A DNA stretch of 64,000 bases, taken from NCBI GenBank assembly GCA_963739995.1, contig CAVUCH010000013.1, positions 248,001 to 312,000 of the forward strand. Direction: 5' to 3'. The stretch's first letter is position 1; every line of letters starts with the position of its first letter. Below the pieces are notes generated by a model. It did no database searches, was not told the DNA's origin, and saw only the letters and a list, made by a program, of their open reading frames with translations. Made by a program: the position numbers and the translations under genes. Shown here one piece after another: positions 28,079 to 39,077 of the stretch. This DNA comes from CAVUCH01 sp963739995. Lineage in GTDB: Bacteria > Acidobacteriota > Vicinamibacteria > Vicinamibacterales > JAENWD01.

Positions 28079-30955
28079 TTGGCAACTGTCCGGATTTATA
28101 AAGTCGCGGAGCTGCTGGGCACGACCAGCCAGGAAGTGATGGCGCTGCTCAAGCGCGATCACGGCATCGAGGTGAAGAGCGCCTCGAGCACGATCGAAGA
28201 GGTCGTGGGGCGGCAGTTCGTGGAGCGCCTCGCGCGGCAGCGCGGGGTATCGCTGCCCGGCGGCGATATGTTCGCCGAGCGCCCGATGCCCTCGAGCGGC
28301 AAGAAGCCAGCGCCCGGACGGAAGCCCGAGCCGCCGAAGCCGGCTGCGCCCACGCTTGGGCCGCCGCGACTCGTCAAGACCATCACGAGGCCCGTGCAGC
28401 CCACGCCGGTCGAGGACGAAAGCGTCGACACGGACGCGTACCAGTACGCTCACCCCGCGGAGTCAGTTGACGAGCCGGTTGAAGCGGCGGGGACCGCCAC
28501 GGCCGAACCTCCGGCGGCGTTCGACGAACCGTTCGGCGATGCGTACGCAGCCGCGACTCCGCAGGAGCACCCCGAGGGAGCGGAAGCGCAGGCGGTGAGC
28601 GGATCGCCGGAACCGTTCGAGTCCGAGACCGACGCACCAGCAGGCGCGCCGCACTTCGGGGAGCCGGCAGCGGGCGAGCGTCACGAGCCGCGCGCCGCCG
28701 GACAGGCCGCGCAGCCCCCGGGCCGTTTCGTGCCCCCGACGTTGCGGCTGCGCATTGAAGAAAACCGGCCGTCGGCGGCGCCGCTGGCACCGCAGACCAC
28801 TGCGCGGCCGGTGATTGCCGCACGTCCGGCGGCACCGGCTGCCGCACCGCCGCGTCCACCCGTCCGGCCCGCTGCCGGCGCACGTCCTGGCGCGCCGGTC
28901 GCCGCGCGGCCTGGCCTGGCGCGGCCGTCCGACGTTCGTCCTCCGTATCAGCCCGCGGCGCCCCTCGGCGGTCCGCGGCCGCTGCCGTCGCACCCCGTGC
29001 GTCCGGCGACACCAGGCGCGCCCGGGCTCGCGCGACCGGGAATGCCGCCGCGGCCCGGCGGGACGTCCTGGCCCTCGCGTCCAGGTGGCGGCCGTCCGGG
29101 CGGCGGCGCACGTCCGTCCGGCCCGCGCCGGGATGCAAACCGCGACCCGCGGCCGCAGATGCCGGCCGCCCCTGTCGGGCCGCCGCCGATTTCACGCACG
29201 ATCACGCTGGCAGAAGGAATGACCGTCAAGGATCTCGCCGACAAGCTCGAGCTGCGCGTGAAGGACGTGCTCGCGAAACTGTTGATGAAGCGCATGATGC
29301 TGAACATCAACAGCACGCTCGACACCGAAACCGCCATGATGATCGCGCGCGAGTTCGGCGCCGACGTGAAGATGCGAACGTTCGAGCAGGAGCTGCTGCA
29401 GGTCGAGTCCGAGGACGTCAAGGCCGAGGACCTCGTCATGCGCGCTCCCGTCGTGACGGTCATGGGTCACGTCGACCATGGCAAGACCACGCTGCTCGAC
29501 GCGATTCGGTCCACCCGCGTCGCGGAGCGCGAGGCCGGCGGCATCACGCAGCACATCGGCGCCTATCACGTGCCGGTGGGCGACGGCCGGAACATCGTGT
29601 TCCTCGACACGCCGGGTCACGAAGCGTTCACGATGATGCGGGCCCGCGGCGCGAAGGTCACCGACGTCGTGGTGCTCGTGGTTGCGGCTGACGATGGCGT
29701 GATGCCGCAGACGAAGGAAGCGGTCGACCACGCGCGGGCGGCGAACGTGCCGATCATCGTGGCCGTGAACAAGATCGACAAGGCGGGCGTGAATCCCGAC
29801 AACGTCAAACGCGAGCTGGCGGAGCTGGGCCTGGTACCGGAGGCGTGGGGCGGTACGACCGTCATGGTCGACGTCTCCGCGAAGAAGAAGCAGAACCTCG
29901 ATCTGCTGCTCGAGATGGTTCTGCTCGTCACCGACATCGGCGAGCTGAAGGCCAACCCGAAGCGCAACGCGTCGGGAACGGTGCTCGAGTCGAAGATCGA
30001 CCGCGGCCGGGGCCCGGTGGCCACGATCCTCGTGCAGGACGGCACGCTCCACGTGGGCGACACGTTCATCGCCGGTACGATCGTCGGCAAGGTGCGCGCC
30101 CTCATCGACGACCGCGGCCGGTCCATCAAGATGGCGCCTCCCTCGACGCCGGTCGAAGTGCTCGGTCTCGGCGGGGTCCCCTCGCCGGGCGACGCATTCC
30201 AGGCGCTGGACGATCCCGCGAAGGCACGGCAGATTGCGGTGTTCCGGCAGGAGCAGGCGAAGGCCAAGGCGCTCGGCCTGAAGAGCGGCCGCGTCACGCT
30301 CGAGTCGCTGCAGCTGCAGCTCGCGGAGGGCAGCAAGGATCTGGCGCTCATCATCAAGGCCGACGTGCAGGGCTCCGCCGAGGTGCTCGCCGATTCGCTG
30401 GCCAAGCTCAGCACCGACAAGGTGAAGATCAAGATCCTTCGATCGGGCGTCGGTGCCATCAACGAGTCCGACGTGCTCCTGGCGTCGGCCTCCGAGGCGA
30501 TCATCATCGGCTTCAACGTCCGGCCGGATCGGAACGCGGCGGATCTGGCGGAGCGCGAGAGCGTCGACATCCGGCAGCATTCGGTGATCTACGCCGTGGC
30601 CGACGAGATCAAGAAGGCCATGGAGGGGCTGCTGGAGCCCACCTTCAAGGAAGCGCGCCTGGGGATTGCGGCCGTCCGCGATCTGTTCAAGGTGCCGAAG
30701 TTCGGGACGATCGCGGGCTGCATGGTGACCGAGGGGCGCATCATCCGGAGCGGCGACGCACAGGCGCGACTGCTGCGCGACAACGTCGTCGTCCACCAGG
30801 GCAAGATTGGCTCGCTGCGCCGCTTCAAGGACGACGTGTCCGAGGTCAGGTCGGGCTTCGAGTGCGGCATTGCGTTCGACGGCTTCAACGACATCCGCGT
30901 CGGCGACGTCATCGAGTGCTTCACGCTCGAGAAGGTGGCGGCCGTCACGGCGTGA
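28079..30955 (+). CDS. infB: Translation initiation factor IF-2
   Basis: 958 residues. A single IF2_N helical module (residues 1-55, V-A-E-L-L-G-T-T-S-Q-E-V) is followed by a long Pro/Arg/Gly/Ala-rich linker (about 70-375), a second IF2_N-like segment (M-T-V-K-D-L-A-D-K-L) and the GTPase. G1 is G-H-V-D-H-G-K-T (about 463-470), G3 is D-T-P-G-H, and G4 is N-K-I-D. Domains II-IV then bind initiator tRNA. The start is TTG 28079, four bases after the nusA stop. Confidence 0.96.
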   Translation: MATVRIYKVAELLGTTSQEVMALLKRDHGIEVKSASSTIEEVVGRQFVERLARQRGVSLPGGDMFAERPMPSSGKKPAPGRKPEPPKPAAPTLGPPRLVKTITRPVQPTPVEDESVDTDAYQYAHPAESVDEPVEAAGTATAEPPAAFDEPFGDAYAAATPQEHPEGAEAQAVSGSPEPFESETDAPAGAPHFGEPAAGERHEPRAAGQAAQPPGRFVPPTLRLRIEENRPSAAPLAPQTTARPVIAARPAAPAAAPPRPPVRPAAGARPGAPVAARPGLARPSDVRPPYQPAAPLGGPRPLPSHPVRPATPGAPGLARPGMPPRPGGTSWPSRPGGGRPGGGARPSGPRRDANRDPRPQMPAAPVGPPPISRTITLAEGMTVKDLADKLELRVKDVLAKLLMKRMMLNINSTLDTETAMMIAREFGADVKMRTFEQELLQVESEDVKAEDLVMRAPVVTVMGHVDHGKTTLLDAIRSTRVAEREAGGITQHIGAYHVPVGDGRNIVFLDTPGHEAFTMMRARGAKVTDVVVLVVAADDGVMPQTKEAVDHARAANVPIIVAVNKIDKAGVNPDNVKRELAELGLVPEAWGGTTVMVDVSAKKKQNLDLLLEMVLLVTDIGELKANPKRNASGTVLESKIDRGRGPVATILVQDGTLHVGDTFIAGTIVGKVRALIDDRGRSIKMAPPSTPVEVLGLGGVPSPGDAFQALDDPAKARQIAVFRQEQAKAKALGLKSGRVTLESLQLQLAEGSKDLALIIKADVQGSAEVLADSLAKLSTDKVKIKILRSGVGAINESDVLLASASEAIIIGFNVRPDRNAADLAERESVDIRQHSVIYAVADEIKKAMEGLLEPTFKEARLGIAAVRDLFKVPKFGTIAGCMVTEGRIIRSGDAQARLLRDNVVVHQGKIGSLRRFKDDVSEVRSGFECGIAFDGFNDIRVGDVIECFTLEKVAAVTA

Positions 30956-31027
30956 CGGGCGCGCGCTCCCACCGCCGGCTCGCGGGTGTGCCCCACCTGC
31001 ACGCGGCCGACCCGGAGCGTGCCTCAT

Positions 31028-31309
31028 ATGGTCGTTGGCTTGCTGTCGCTCGAACTGTTCATCGCCGACGCGCAGTCCCTGAAGGACAAGCGGATGGTGC
31101 TCCGGGCGGTGAAGGACCGGCTGCGCCGCTTCAACGTCGCCGTATCGGAACTGGAGCACCAGGAGCTGTGGCAGCGCGCCGGGCTCGGGGTGGTGACGAT
31201 CGCCGGGTCCGAAGCGCTCGCCAGCCGGGAGCTGCAGGGCGTGCTCGACGAGATCGAGCGGGTCGAGCCCGGCCTCGTGTCCCGCAGTGAAGTGGAGTTT
31301 CTGGCGTGA
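31028..31309 (+). CDS. ylxP: DUF503 (YlxP-like) protein
   Basis: 93 residues matching the DUF503 family: V-G-L-L-S-L-E-L-F-I, then S-L-K-D-K-R, then R-L-R-R-F-N-V-A-V-S-E. YlxP is regularly found between infB and rbfA and has been linked to ribosome assembly; its mechanism is unclear. The TGA overlaps the rbfA GTG by four bases (GTGA). Confidence 0.88.
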   Translation: MVVGLLSLELFIADAQSLKDKRMVLRAVKDRLRRFNVAVSELEHQELWQRAGLGVVTIAGSEALASRELQGVLDEIERVEPGLVSRSEVEFLA

Positions 31310-31701
31310 GCGTGTCGCGGACCGAGCGGTTGAGCGAGCAGATCAAGGTGGAAGCCAGCCACGTGCTCGCGCGCGAGGTGCACGATCCCGGCGTCGGGTT
31401 CGTGACCATCACACGGGTGCGTGTCAGCCCCGACCTGCAGGTTGCCCACATCTACTACACCGGTCTCGGTGACGCCACGGCGCAGCGGGCGACCGGCAAG
31501 GCGCTGCAGCGCGTGACACCGTTCGTGCGCCGCCAGCTGGCCCAGCGTCTGCGCCTGCGGCGGGTGCCGGAAGTCGCGTTCGTCTTCGACAAGTCGATTG
31601 CCCATCAGGCGCGCGTCGAGGAGCTGCTGCAGGAGATCCACGCGAACGACGCCCGGGCGGCCACACAAGATGCCCCACCACCAGACGACCACGAACAGTA
31701 A
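31306..31701 (+). CDS. rbfA: 30S ribosome-binding factor RbfA
   Basis: 131 residues with a KH-type fold: R-L-S-E-Q-I-K-V-E at the start, D-P-G-V-G-F-V-T-I-T-R-V, and the C-terminal V-P-E-V-A-F-V-F-D. It assists maturation of the 16S rRNA 5' end. The GTG start is coupled to ylxP. Its 3' end overlaps the next gene by 32 bp. Confidence 0.93.
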   Translation: MSVSRTERLSEQIKVEASHVLAREVHDPGVGFVTITRVRVSPDLQVAHIYYTGLGDATAQRATGKALQRVTPFVRRQLAQRLRLRRVPEVAFVFDKSIAHQARVEELLQEIHANDARAATQDAPPPDDHEQ

Positions 31702-32695
31702 CGCCGAACCAATCGCACGCATCCGTGACGCAATCCGCTCGCGCCAGCGGTTCGTCATCAGCTCGCACACGCGTCCCGACGGCGACTCCATCGGGTCGCA
31801 GCTCGCGATGGCGTTCGCGCTGCGCGCGCTCGGCAAGCAGGTCGAGGTCGTCAACCAGGACCCCGCGCCGGCTGCGCTGATGGCCTTTCCCGGCGTGCCG
31901 TCGATCCAGGTGGCCGCGCGCGTTGATCGAGAGTTCGACGCCGCGATCATCATGGAGTGCAGCGACCTGAAACGCACCGGGGTGGACGGTCTCGAGCGCT
32001 ACTTCGTCATCAACATCGATCACCACCCGGGCAACGCCGACTTTGGCGGGATCAACTGGTTCGATGGCGGCGCGGCGGCCTGCGCCGAGATGGTGTTCGA
32101 CGTCATCGAGGCGCTCGAGGTCCCGCTCTCGGTCGAGATCGCGACCCACATCTACATGGGGATCCTGACCGACACCGGCTCGTTCCACTACTCGAGCATC
32201 TCGGCCCGGACGTTCGACATCTGCCGGCAGCTGGTGGAGGCGGGCGTGGACCCGCCGAAGGTCGCGCGCAGCATCTTCGACAGCAACACGCTCGGGCGGC
32301 TGAAGCTGTTCGGGGCCGTATTGAGCTCGATCGAGCTGGAGCACGATGGCCGGCTCGCGGTCGTGTGCGTGAACCGCGCGATGGCGGCCGACGCGGGCGG
32401 CACCTACGACGACACCGAGGGGCTGATCAACCTGCCGCTCACCGTCCGCGAGATCCAGGCAGCGATCTTCTTCAAGGAGATCGACAAGCACGAGTATCGC
32501 GTGAGCATGCGCTCGAAGGGCGACATCGACCTCTGCGTGGTGGCCAAGAAGTTCGGCGGCGGCGGCCACAAGAACGCGTCCGGCTGCACCGTGAACGGCC
32601 CCTATGCCGAAGTGCGGGCGCGCGTCGTGCGCGAGGTCATCGACGGGATCGACCTGGGCTTCCGGCCCGAGCCGGAGCCATTCGCGGCCCTATGA
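31670..32695 (+). CDS. nrnA: DHH/DHHA1 phosphoesterase, NrnA-like (nanoRNase/pAp phosphatase)
   Basis: 341 residues. The DHH domain is shown by S-H-T-R-P-D-G-D-S-I-G and I-D-H-H-P-G-N, both metal-binding. The DHHA1 domain is shown by K-F-G-G-G-G-H-K-N-A-S-G. It degrades 2-5 nt RNA and may dephosphorylate pAp. ATG 31670 lies inside the rbfA end; the stop overlaps the truB start as ATGA. Confidence 0.92.
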   Translation: MPHHQTTTNSNAEPIARIRDAIRSRQRFVISSHTRPDGDSIGSQLAMAFALRALGKQVEVVNQDPAPAALMAFPGVPSIQVAARVDREFDAAIIMECSDLKRTGVDGLERYFVINIDHHPGNADFGGINWFDGGAAACAEMVFDVIEALEVPLSVEIATHIYMGILTDTGSFHYSSISARTFDICRQLVEAGVDPPKVARSIFDSNTLGRLKLFGAVLSSIELEHDGRLAVVCVNRAMAADAGGTYDDTEGLINLPLTVREIQAAIFFKEIDKHEYRVSMRSKGDIDLCVVAKKFGGGGHKNASGCTVNGPYAEVRARVVREVIDGIDLGFRPEPEPFAAL

Positions 32696-33606
32696 CGGCA
32701 TCCGCAGCCGCTCTGGCCGACGGCGCGCTCGTCATCGACAAACCCCCGGGACCCTCCTCCCACGACATCGTGTCGGCGGTGCGACGGGCCCTGGGCGGCG
32801 TCAAGGTGGGACACACCGGCACGCTCGACCCGCTGGCGACGGGCGTTCTTCCATTGCTCATCGGGCGCGCCACGCGGCTTGCCCAGTTCCTGTCGAGCGC
32901 CACCAAGACGTACACGGCGCAGGTGCAGTTCGGCTGGGGCACCGACACCTACGACAGCGCCGGCGAGCCAACCGGGCCGCCGACCCCGGCAACCGTGGAT
33001 CGCCGCACACTCGAGAGCGCGTTGGGACAGTTCCGCGGGACGTTCGCACAACAGCCGCCGGCGTACTCGGCCAAGAAGGTGGGCGGACACCGCGCCTACG
33101 CCCTCGCCCGTGCCTCGCGCGCGGTGACGCTGGACCCTGTGATGGTCACCGTTCACGACTTGCGACTGGTCGATCTCGAAGGTGCCAAGGCAACGGTCGA
33201 GATCACGAGCTCGGCCGGGTTCTATGTGCGATCGCTCGCACACGACCTCGGCGCCGCTCTCGGCACGGCGGCCCACCTGACCGGGCTGCGGCGCACCAGG
33301 AGCGGCGAGTTCGACCTCTCGCAAGCCGTACCGTTCGGGCGCGTTCTGGATGCACCCGACAGGGCTCTCGACCGCATGGTGCCAGCGGGAGCGTTGCTCG
33401 GCCACCTCGAGGGGTGCCGGCTGAGCGACGAAGGCGTGCGATGGGTGCATCATGGCCGCGATATCGAGCCGCGGCTGCTGCTGGACCCGCCACGCGGGGA
33501 CGCCGGGGGTGTCGTGCGCCTGCTGGATTCTGGCGGGACGCTCGTCGCCCTCGGGGTCGTTCAAGCAGTCTCGGGCGTTTTGCACCCCGTTGTGGTTCTG
33601 AGGTAG
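32692..33606 (+). CDS. truB: tRNA pseudouridine(55) synthase TruB
   Basis: 304 residues. The catalytic Asp is D46 in H-T-G-T-L-D-P-L-A-T-G. The K-P-P-G-P-S-S-H-D start, Y-S-A-K-K-V-G-G-H-R-A-Y and R-S-L-A-H-D-L-G blocks are typical. It makes pseudouridine 55 in the T loop of tRNAs. A C-terminal PUA-like domain follows about residue 230. Its start overlaps nrnA by four bases, and the rpsO promoter lies in its last codons. Confidence 0.95.
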   Translation: MTASAAALADGALVIDKPPGPSSHDIVSAVRRALGGVKVGHTGTLDPLATGVLPLLIGRATRLAQFLSSATKTYTAQVQFGWGTDTYDSAGEPTGPPTPATVDRRTLESALGQFRGTFAQQPPAYSAKKVGGHRAYALARASRAVTLDPVMVTVHDLRLVDLEGAKATVEITSSAGFYVRSLAHDLGAALGTAAHLTGLRRTRSGEFDLSQAVPFGRVLDAPDRALDRMVPAGALLGHLEGCRLSDEGVRWVHHGRDIEPRLLLDPPRGDAGGVVRLLDSGGTLVALGVVQAVSGVLHPVVVLR

Positions 33607-33609
33607 AAT
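33580..33609 (+). promoter_or_regulatory. Promoter for rpsO inside the truB 3' end
   Basis: TTGCAC (33580-33585) and TAGAAT (33604-33609) are 18 bp apart. This gives rpsO its own transcript with a leader of about 70 nt. Prediction by eye. Confidence 0.5.
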
Positions 33610-33630
33610 CCTGAGTCTTCTAACAGATTT

Positions 33631-33670
33631 ACGGCGGCTTGGTAGGAGTTCGGTCTCCTTTCTGGGCCGT
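33631..33670 (+). promoter_or_regulatory. Two-stem rpsO leader, candidate S15 autoregulatory site
   Basis: ACGGC (33631-33635) pairs with GCCGT (33666-33670), and inside it AGGAG (33644-33648) pairs with CTCCT (33655-33659) around TTCGGT. The structure ends five bases before the GGAGGG ribosome-binding site. S15 is known to repress its own mRNA through leaders with diverse folds in many phyla; the fold here is unproven. Confidence 0.55.
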
Positions 33671-33687
33671 ACGTGGAGGGTAGCGCG

Positions 33688-33957
33688 TTGACACTGACCA
33701 GGGACAGGAAGTCCGAGATTATCGGCAGCTACAAGACGCACGAGGGCGACACCGGGTCTCCTGAAGTACAGGTGGCGATTCTCAGCGAGCGCATCAATTA
33801 TCTCACCGAGCACTTCAAGACCCACGCGAAGGATCACCACTCACGGCGCGGCCTGCTGATGCTGGTTGGCCAGCGCCGCCGGTTGCTCGACTACCTGAAG
33901 CACAAAGACACGGCGCGCTACGCGGAGCTGATCCGCCGCCTCGGCATTCGCAAATAG
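33688..33957 (+). CDS. rpsO: 30S ribosomal protein S15
   Basis: From TTG 33688 the protein has 89 residues, exactly the usual S15 length. GGAGGG lies seven to eight bases before that TTG, which decides the start over the GTG at 33673. Landmarks are T-G-S-P-E-V-Q-V-A, L-T-E-H-F-K-T-H-x-K-D-H-H-S-R-R-G-L and D-Y-L-K. S15 binds 16S rRNA helix 22 early in assembly. The rpsO-pnp order is typical. Confidence 0.96.
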   Translation: MTLTRDRKSEIIGSYKTHEGDTGSPEVQVAILSERINYLTEHFKTHAKDHHSRRGLLMLVGQRRRLLDYLKHKDTARYAELIRRLGIRK

Positions 33958-34139
33958 CGGTGAGCGTCGGCGCCGCAGGGGCGGCCGCCGATTCCCTTCC
34001 GTGACGACCCTGATCCAACGACCCCCTGCGACCGGCATCCATGCGCCGCGCCCCCTGATGCTCCATCGTGTGCGCGCACATCCCGGTCGCCGGCCGGACA
34101 CGCAACCGCTCCACTCAGAGCGTTCATCGAGGCAAGGCT

Positions 34140-36269
<2,130 letters not shown>

Positions 36270-36374
36270 CGACCGGATTGGGCAGAGGACCGACTTTTCA
36301 GCTGGGCGGTTTGCGACGCGTCGGATGGGTTAGGATGTGACGACCGCGGCCGCCCAGGTTCGCGTGTTGACGAC

Positions 36375-36406
36375 AAAGGGCGGAGCCGCTGGCTCCGCCC
36401 TTTCTA
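36375..36406 (+). terminator. Intrinsic terminator of the rimP-pnp cluster
   Basis: AAAGGGCGGAGCC (36375-36387) pairs perfectly with GGCTCCGCCCTTT (36391-36403) around GCT, then CTATTT. It lies about 105 bp after the pnp stop. Confidence 0.85.
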
Positions 36407-36467
36407 TTTGCCGATAACGCTGTGCGACCGAACCGTTGGGGTGCTCGTCTAAACTTCAGAGGGTCCC

Positions 36468-36878
36468 ATGGACATGCGGGGAGCGGCTCGTCTGATGTGC
36501 GCAGGAGTGCTCGTGGGTGCCGCCGTCGTGGCGGCAGTGGCGGCGCGTAACCGCTGGCCGGTGGTCCGCCTGGACGCGCAGGAGCAGGCGCCTGTCCAGC
36601 GGGAGGTCGCGGTCACGGCGAAGAAGTATGCGTTCGAACCCGGCCGGATTGAAGTGAACCAGAACGATCTGGTGCGCGTGACGCTGCACAGCGGCGATAT
36701 TCCGCACAGCTTCACGATCGACGGCTACCGCATTGCCAAGCGCGTGGGGGCAGGTCAGACCGTCAGCTTCGAGTTCAGGGCCGATCAGGCGGGCACCTTC
36801 CCGGTCTACTGCAACCTGCGGCAGGAAGAAGGGTGCCGCACGATGCGCGGCGAGCTGATCGTGCACGGCGGCAGATAG
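36468..36878 (+). CDS. Cupredoxin-domain protein, membrane-anchored
   Basis: 136 residues with an N-terminal hydrophobic segment (residues 9-26) and a beta-barrel cupredoxin domain. Possible copper ligands are His in I-P-H-S-F and Cys in V-Y-C-N-L-R, with Met in R-T-M-R-G. The usual second His between Cys and Met is absent; a second Cys (E-G-C-R) sits there instead. It may bind copper in another way or not at all. ATG 36468 is preceded by AGAGGG. It converges with the M48 protease gene. Confidence 0.75.
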   Translation: MDMRGAARLMCAGVLVGAAVVAAVAARNRWPVVRLDAQEQAPVQREVAVTAKKYAFEPGRIEVNQNDLVRVTLHSGDIPHSFTIDGYRIAKRVGAGQTVSFEFRADQAGTFPVYCNLRQEEGCRTMRGELIVHGGR

Positions 36879-36900
36879 CGCACGTCCCTGTCCGGATAGT

Positions 36901-38016
36901 TCACTCTCGCACCGGCTCTCCCGCCCACCGTGCCGCGGCCTCGAGCCGCTCGGCCAGCGGCGGGTGGCTGTAGAACAGCCACTGCACGACACGCGACGGC
37001 CGCTCCTCGGCCAGGTTCTGCGCGCCCAGACGCCGCATCGCGGAGGCGAACGCCGACGGGTTGCGTGTGAGATCGAGCGCGAAGCGGTCGGCACGCCGCT
37101 CGTGGCTGCGCGACAGCGCGAGCGCGGCGGGCATCAGGATCAGAGACACACCCCCCGCCGCAAGCAGCACCAGCGGCAGGCCCGCAGGATCGGACAGAGA
37201 GGTCAGGCCGGCGCGCGGACCGAACCACGCCAGCACCCGGTGCGCCGCGTAGAAGCCCGCAAGCGTCAACGCGGTCTCATACGCGATGCCGGTCCAGATG
37301 TCGCGATGCACATGATGGGCGAGCTCGTGCGCAAGCACTACCTCGATCTCGTCCTCGGAGTACTGATCGAGCATCGTGTCGGCGATCAGGATGCGCCGCG
37401 TCCGCCCGGAGCCCGCCAGCGCCGCATTCGCCTTCGACGTCTTCGAGCCCAGCTCCCAGCGGAACACGCCCATCACGCGCGCGCCGGCCCGCTCGGCCAG
37501 GCGCTCGAGCCGTTCGCGGAGAACCGGGGCATCGAGCGGCGTGAACCGGAAGAACACGGGCAGGAGCAGCACCGGCGCGAGGTGCACGAACGTCACGAGC
37601 AGCGCCGCGAAGAACAGGCCTGAGGCCAGCCACCACCACCCGGGAACCGCCCGCATCGTCCAGTACAGGATCGAGGCGAGACCGCTCACGAGCGCCAGGC
37701 CGACGCCTGTCCCTTTGGCGTGATCGACCAGCCACTCGCGGAATGACTGGCGCGAGAGTCCATACCGGTGTTCGAGGAAGTAATCGCTGTAGAGAGCCAG
37801 CGGGAACGCGACGATCTCGTGCAGGACCGTCAGCACGACGACATACAGGACGACGGCGAGGGCGGCGGACCCGGTGAGCGCGGTGACCGCGTTGCGGATG
37901 TGAAGAGAGCCGAAGGTCGCGGCAAGCGTAACGAGCAGCGCCGCGCTCCATGCGAAGGAGGCGATGGACGTGCGGCGCTGGAGGCGGTGGTAGCGGCTGG
38001 ACTTGTCTTCGTTCAT
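36901..38016 (-). CDS. M48 family metalloprotease (Ste24/CAAX protease-like), integral membrane
   Basis: 371 residues. Several transmembrane helices lie in the first half. The zinc motif H-E-L-A-H-H is in the cytoplasmic loop, with the third ligand Glu expected in the S-H-E-R-R-A-D segment. The S-K-T-S-K-A-N-A segment resembles Ste24-type enzymes rather than HtpX. The family cleaves membrane proteins or prenylated substrates in eukaryotes; in bacteria it has a quality-control role. Confidence 0.87.
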   Translation of the reverse strand: MNEDKSSRYHRLQRRTSIASFAWSAALLVTLAATFGSLHIRNAVTALTGSAALAVVLYVVVLTVLHEIVAFPLALYSDYFLEHRYGLSRQSFREWLVDHAKGTGVGLALVSGLASILYWTMRAVPGWWWLASGLFFAALLVTFVHLAPVLLLPVFFRFTPLDAPVLRERLERLAERAGARVMGVFRWELGSKTSKANAALAGSGRTRRILIADTMLDQYSEDEIEVVLAHELAHHVHRDIWTGIAYETALTLAGFYAAHRVLAWFGPRAGLTSLSDPAGLPLVLLAAGGVSLILMPAALALSRSHERRADRFALDLTRNPSAFASAMRRLGAQNLAEERPSRVVQWLFYSHPPLAERLEAAARWAGEPVRE

Positions 38017-38084
38017 GCCCCGCGAGGCCGTTCCGGCACGCCGGCCTCTTTTCTTGGATCGGCAACCGGCGTTAGTTGAGTCTC

Positions 38085-38903
38085 CTAGCGCCCCGTGATG
38101 CGGATGCCGCCGTTCGTCGTCGAAAGCTCGACGCGGCTGCCACCGCCGTTCAGTTGGCCGTCGAGCCTGCGGTGGCTCTTCTCGCCCGTTTGTTGAAGCG
38201 CCAGATCGTCAGCGACATTGACACCGCCATGGACGACGCGCGCCGAGATGTCGGCTTTGGCGGTTCGCGGGAGCTGCAGGTCGACACCGCCGTTCACGGT
38301 TTCCAGAGTCACGCCGGCGTCTGACAACGATGTGAGTCCGATGTCGACGCCACCGTTCGTGGTGTTCGCGTCGATGTGGCCCGACAGCCCCTCGCCCTTG
38401 ATGCCGCCGTTCACCGAGCTGGCGGTGACCTCGTTCGCAATCCCGTTCAGCCGCACGCCGCCATTCGTGGTGCGCGCGTCCACCCTGATCGTTTTCGGCA
38501 CCTTGATGAAGTACCGCACCTCGTGGCCGCCACGTCCCGATTTCTGAGGCGCGCGGGTCTCGAGGCGGACGGCGTCCGGCTTCACGTCCTCATACATCTC
38601 GAGCTGCTTCAGGATGGCCCGGGCGGCTTCATCGCTCGACGCCTTGACGACCCGTTCAGCCCTCACCTCGACGGTGCCCTCGTCGGTGCCTTGCTCGATG
38701 GTGACCGTCCCGTTCGTGTTCTTGACCTCGAACCGGCCGCCTGCCGCCACGGTGTAGGTCTTCTTCCACTCGTCGGATGCGCGACCCGAGGCGAGATCGA
38801 CCGAAAATCCGCTCTCGCCCGCCCTGATGTCGCACCCGCCCCCGGCGAGCCCGGCAACCGCCAGGCACACCACAAACAGCGACGTTGGTGCACTTCGTGA
38901 CAT
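38085..38903 (-). CDS. DUF4097 beta-strand repeat lipoprotein
   Basis: 272 residues. The signal peptide ends in L-A-G-G-G-C, a plausible lipobox. The body is a right-handed beta structure with T-N-G-G-V, V-N-G-G-I, T-N-G-G-V-D and V-N-G-G-V repeats, characteristic of DUF4097 (putative adhesin-like) proteins. The function is unknown. ATG 38903 follows GGAGGCGTGGAG; GTG/ATG codons further up are less likely. It is 68 bp upstream of the M48 gene in the same direction. Confidence 0.82.
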   Translation of the reverse strand: MSRSAPTSLFVVCLAVAGLAGGGCDIRAGESGFSVDLASGRASDEWKKTYTVAAGGRFEVKNTNGTVTIEQGTDEGTVEVRAERVVKASSDEAARAILKQLEMYEDVKPDAVRLETRAPQKSGRGGHEVRYFIKVPKTIRVDARTTNGGVRLNGIANEVTASSVNGGIKGEGLSGHIDANTTNGGVDIGLTSLSDAGVTLETVNGGVDLQLPRTAKADISARVVHGGVNVADDLALQQTGEKSHRRLDGQLNGGGSRVELSTTNGGIRITGR

Positions 38904-38956
38904 CTCCACGCCTCCTGCGGGATACATACGGCGAGCCCTCCGCTGCGGTTCAGGCA

Positions 38957-39077
38957 GGGGCTAAAAGGCTAAAAGGCCAAAGGCTAAGGGAGGCCCGTCG
39001 CGGCGCCAGTGCTGCCCTCAGCCCTCCCCTTCCTTTAGCCCTTAGCCCTTGAGCCCTTGGCCTTTAAGCCCTTAGCC
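38957..39077. repeat. Inverted word repeat (ggctaaaag / cttagccc) between smc and DUF4097
   Basis: The left arm 38957-38990 repeats ggctaaaa and ggctaagg words. The right arm (about 39032-39077) consists of agcccttagccctt words, its approximate inverse complement, and touches the smc stop codon. It can form a long imperfect hairpin and may end smc transcription. Same design as 13827-13930 and 24643-24730. Confidence 0.75.

Noticed and set aside
29192..31159. Minus-strand frame of 655 codons opposite infB
   Set aside because: Antisense shadow of IF-2; Asp/His/Leu/Arg pattern mirrors the GTPase codons.
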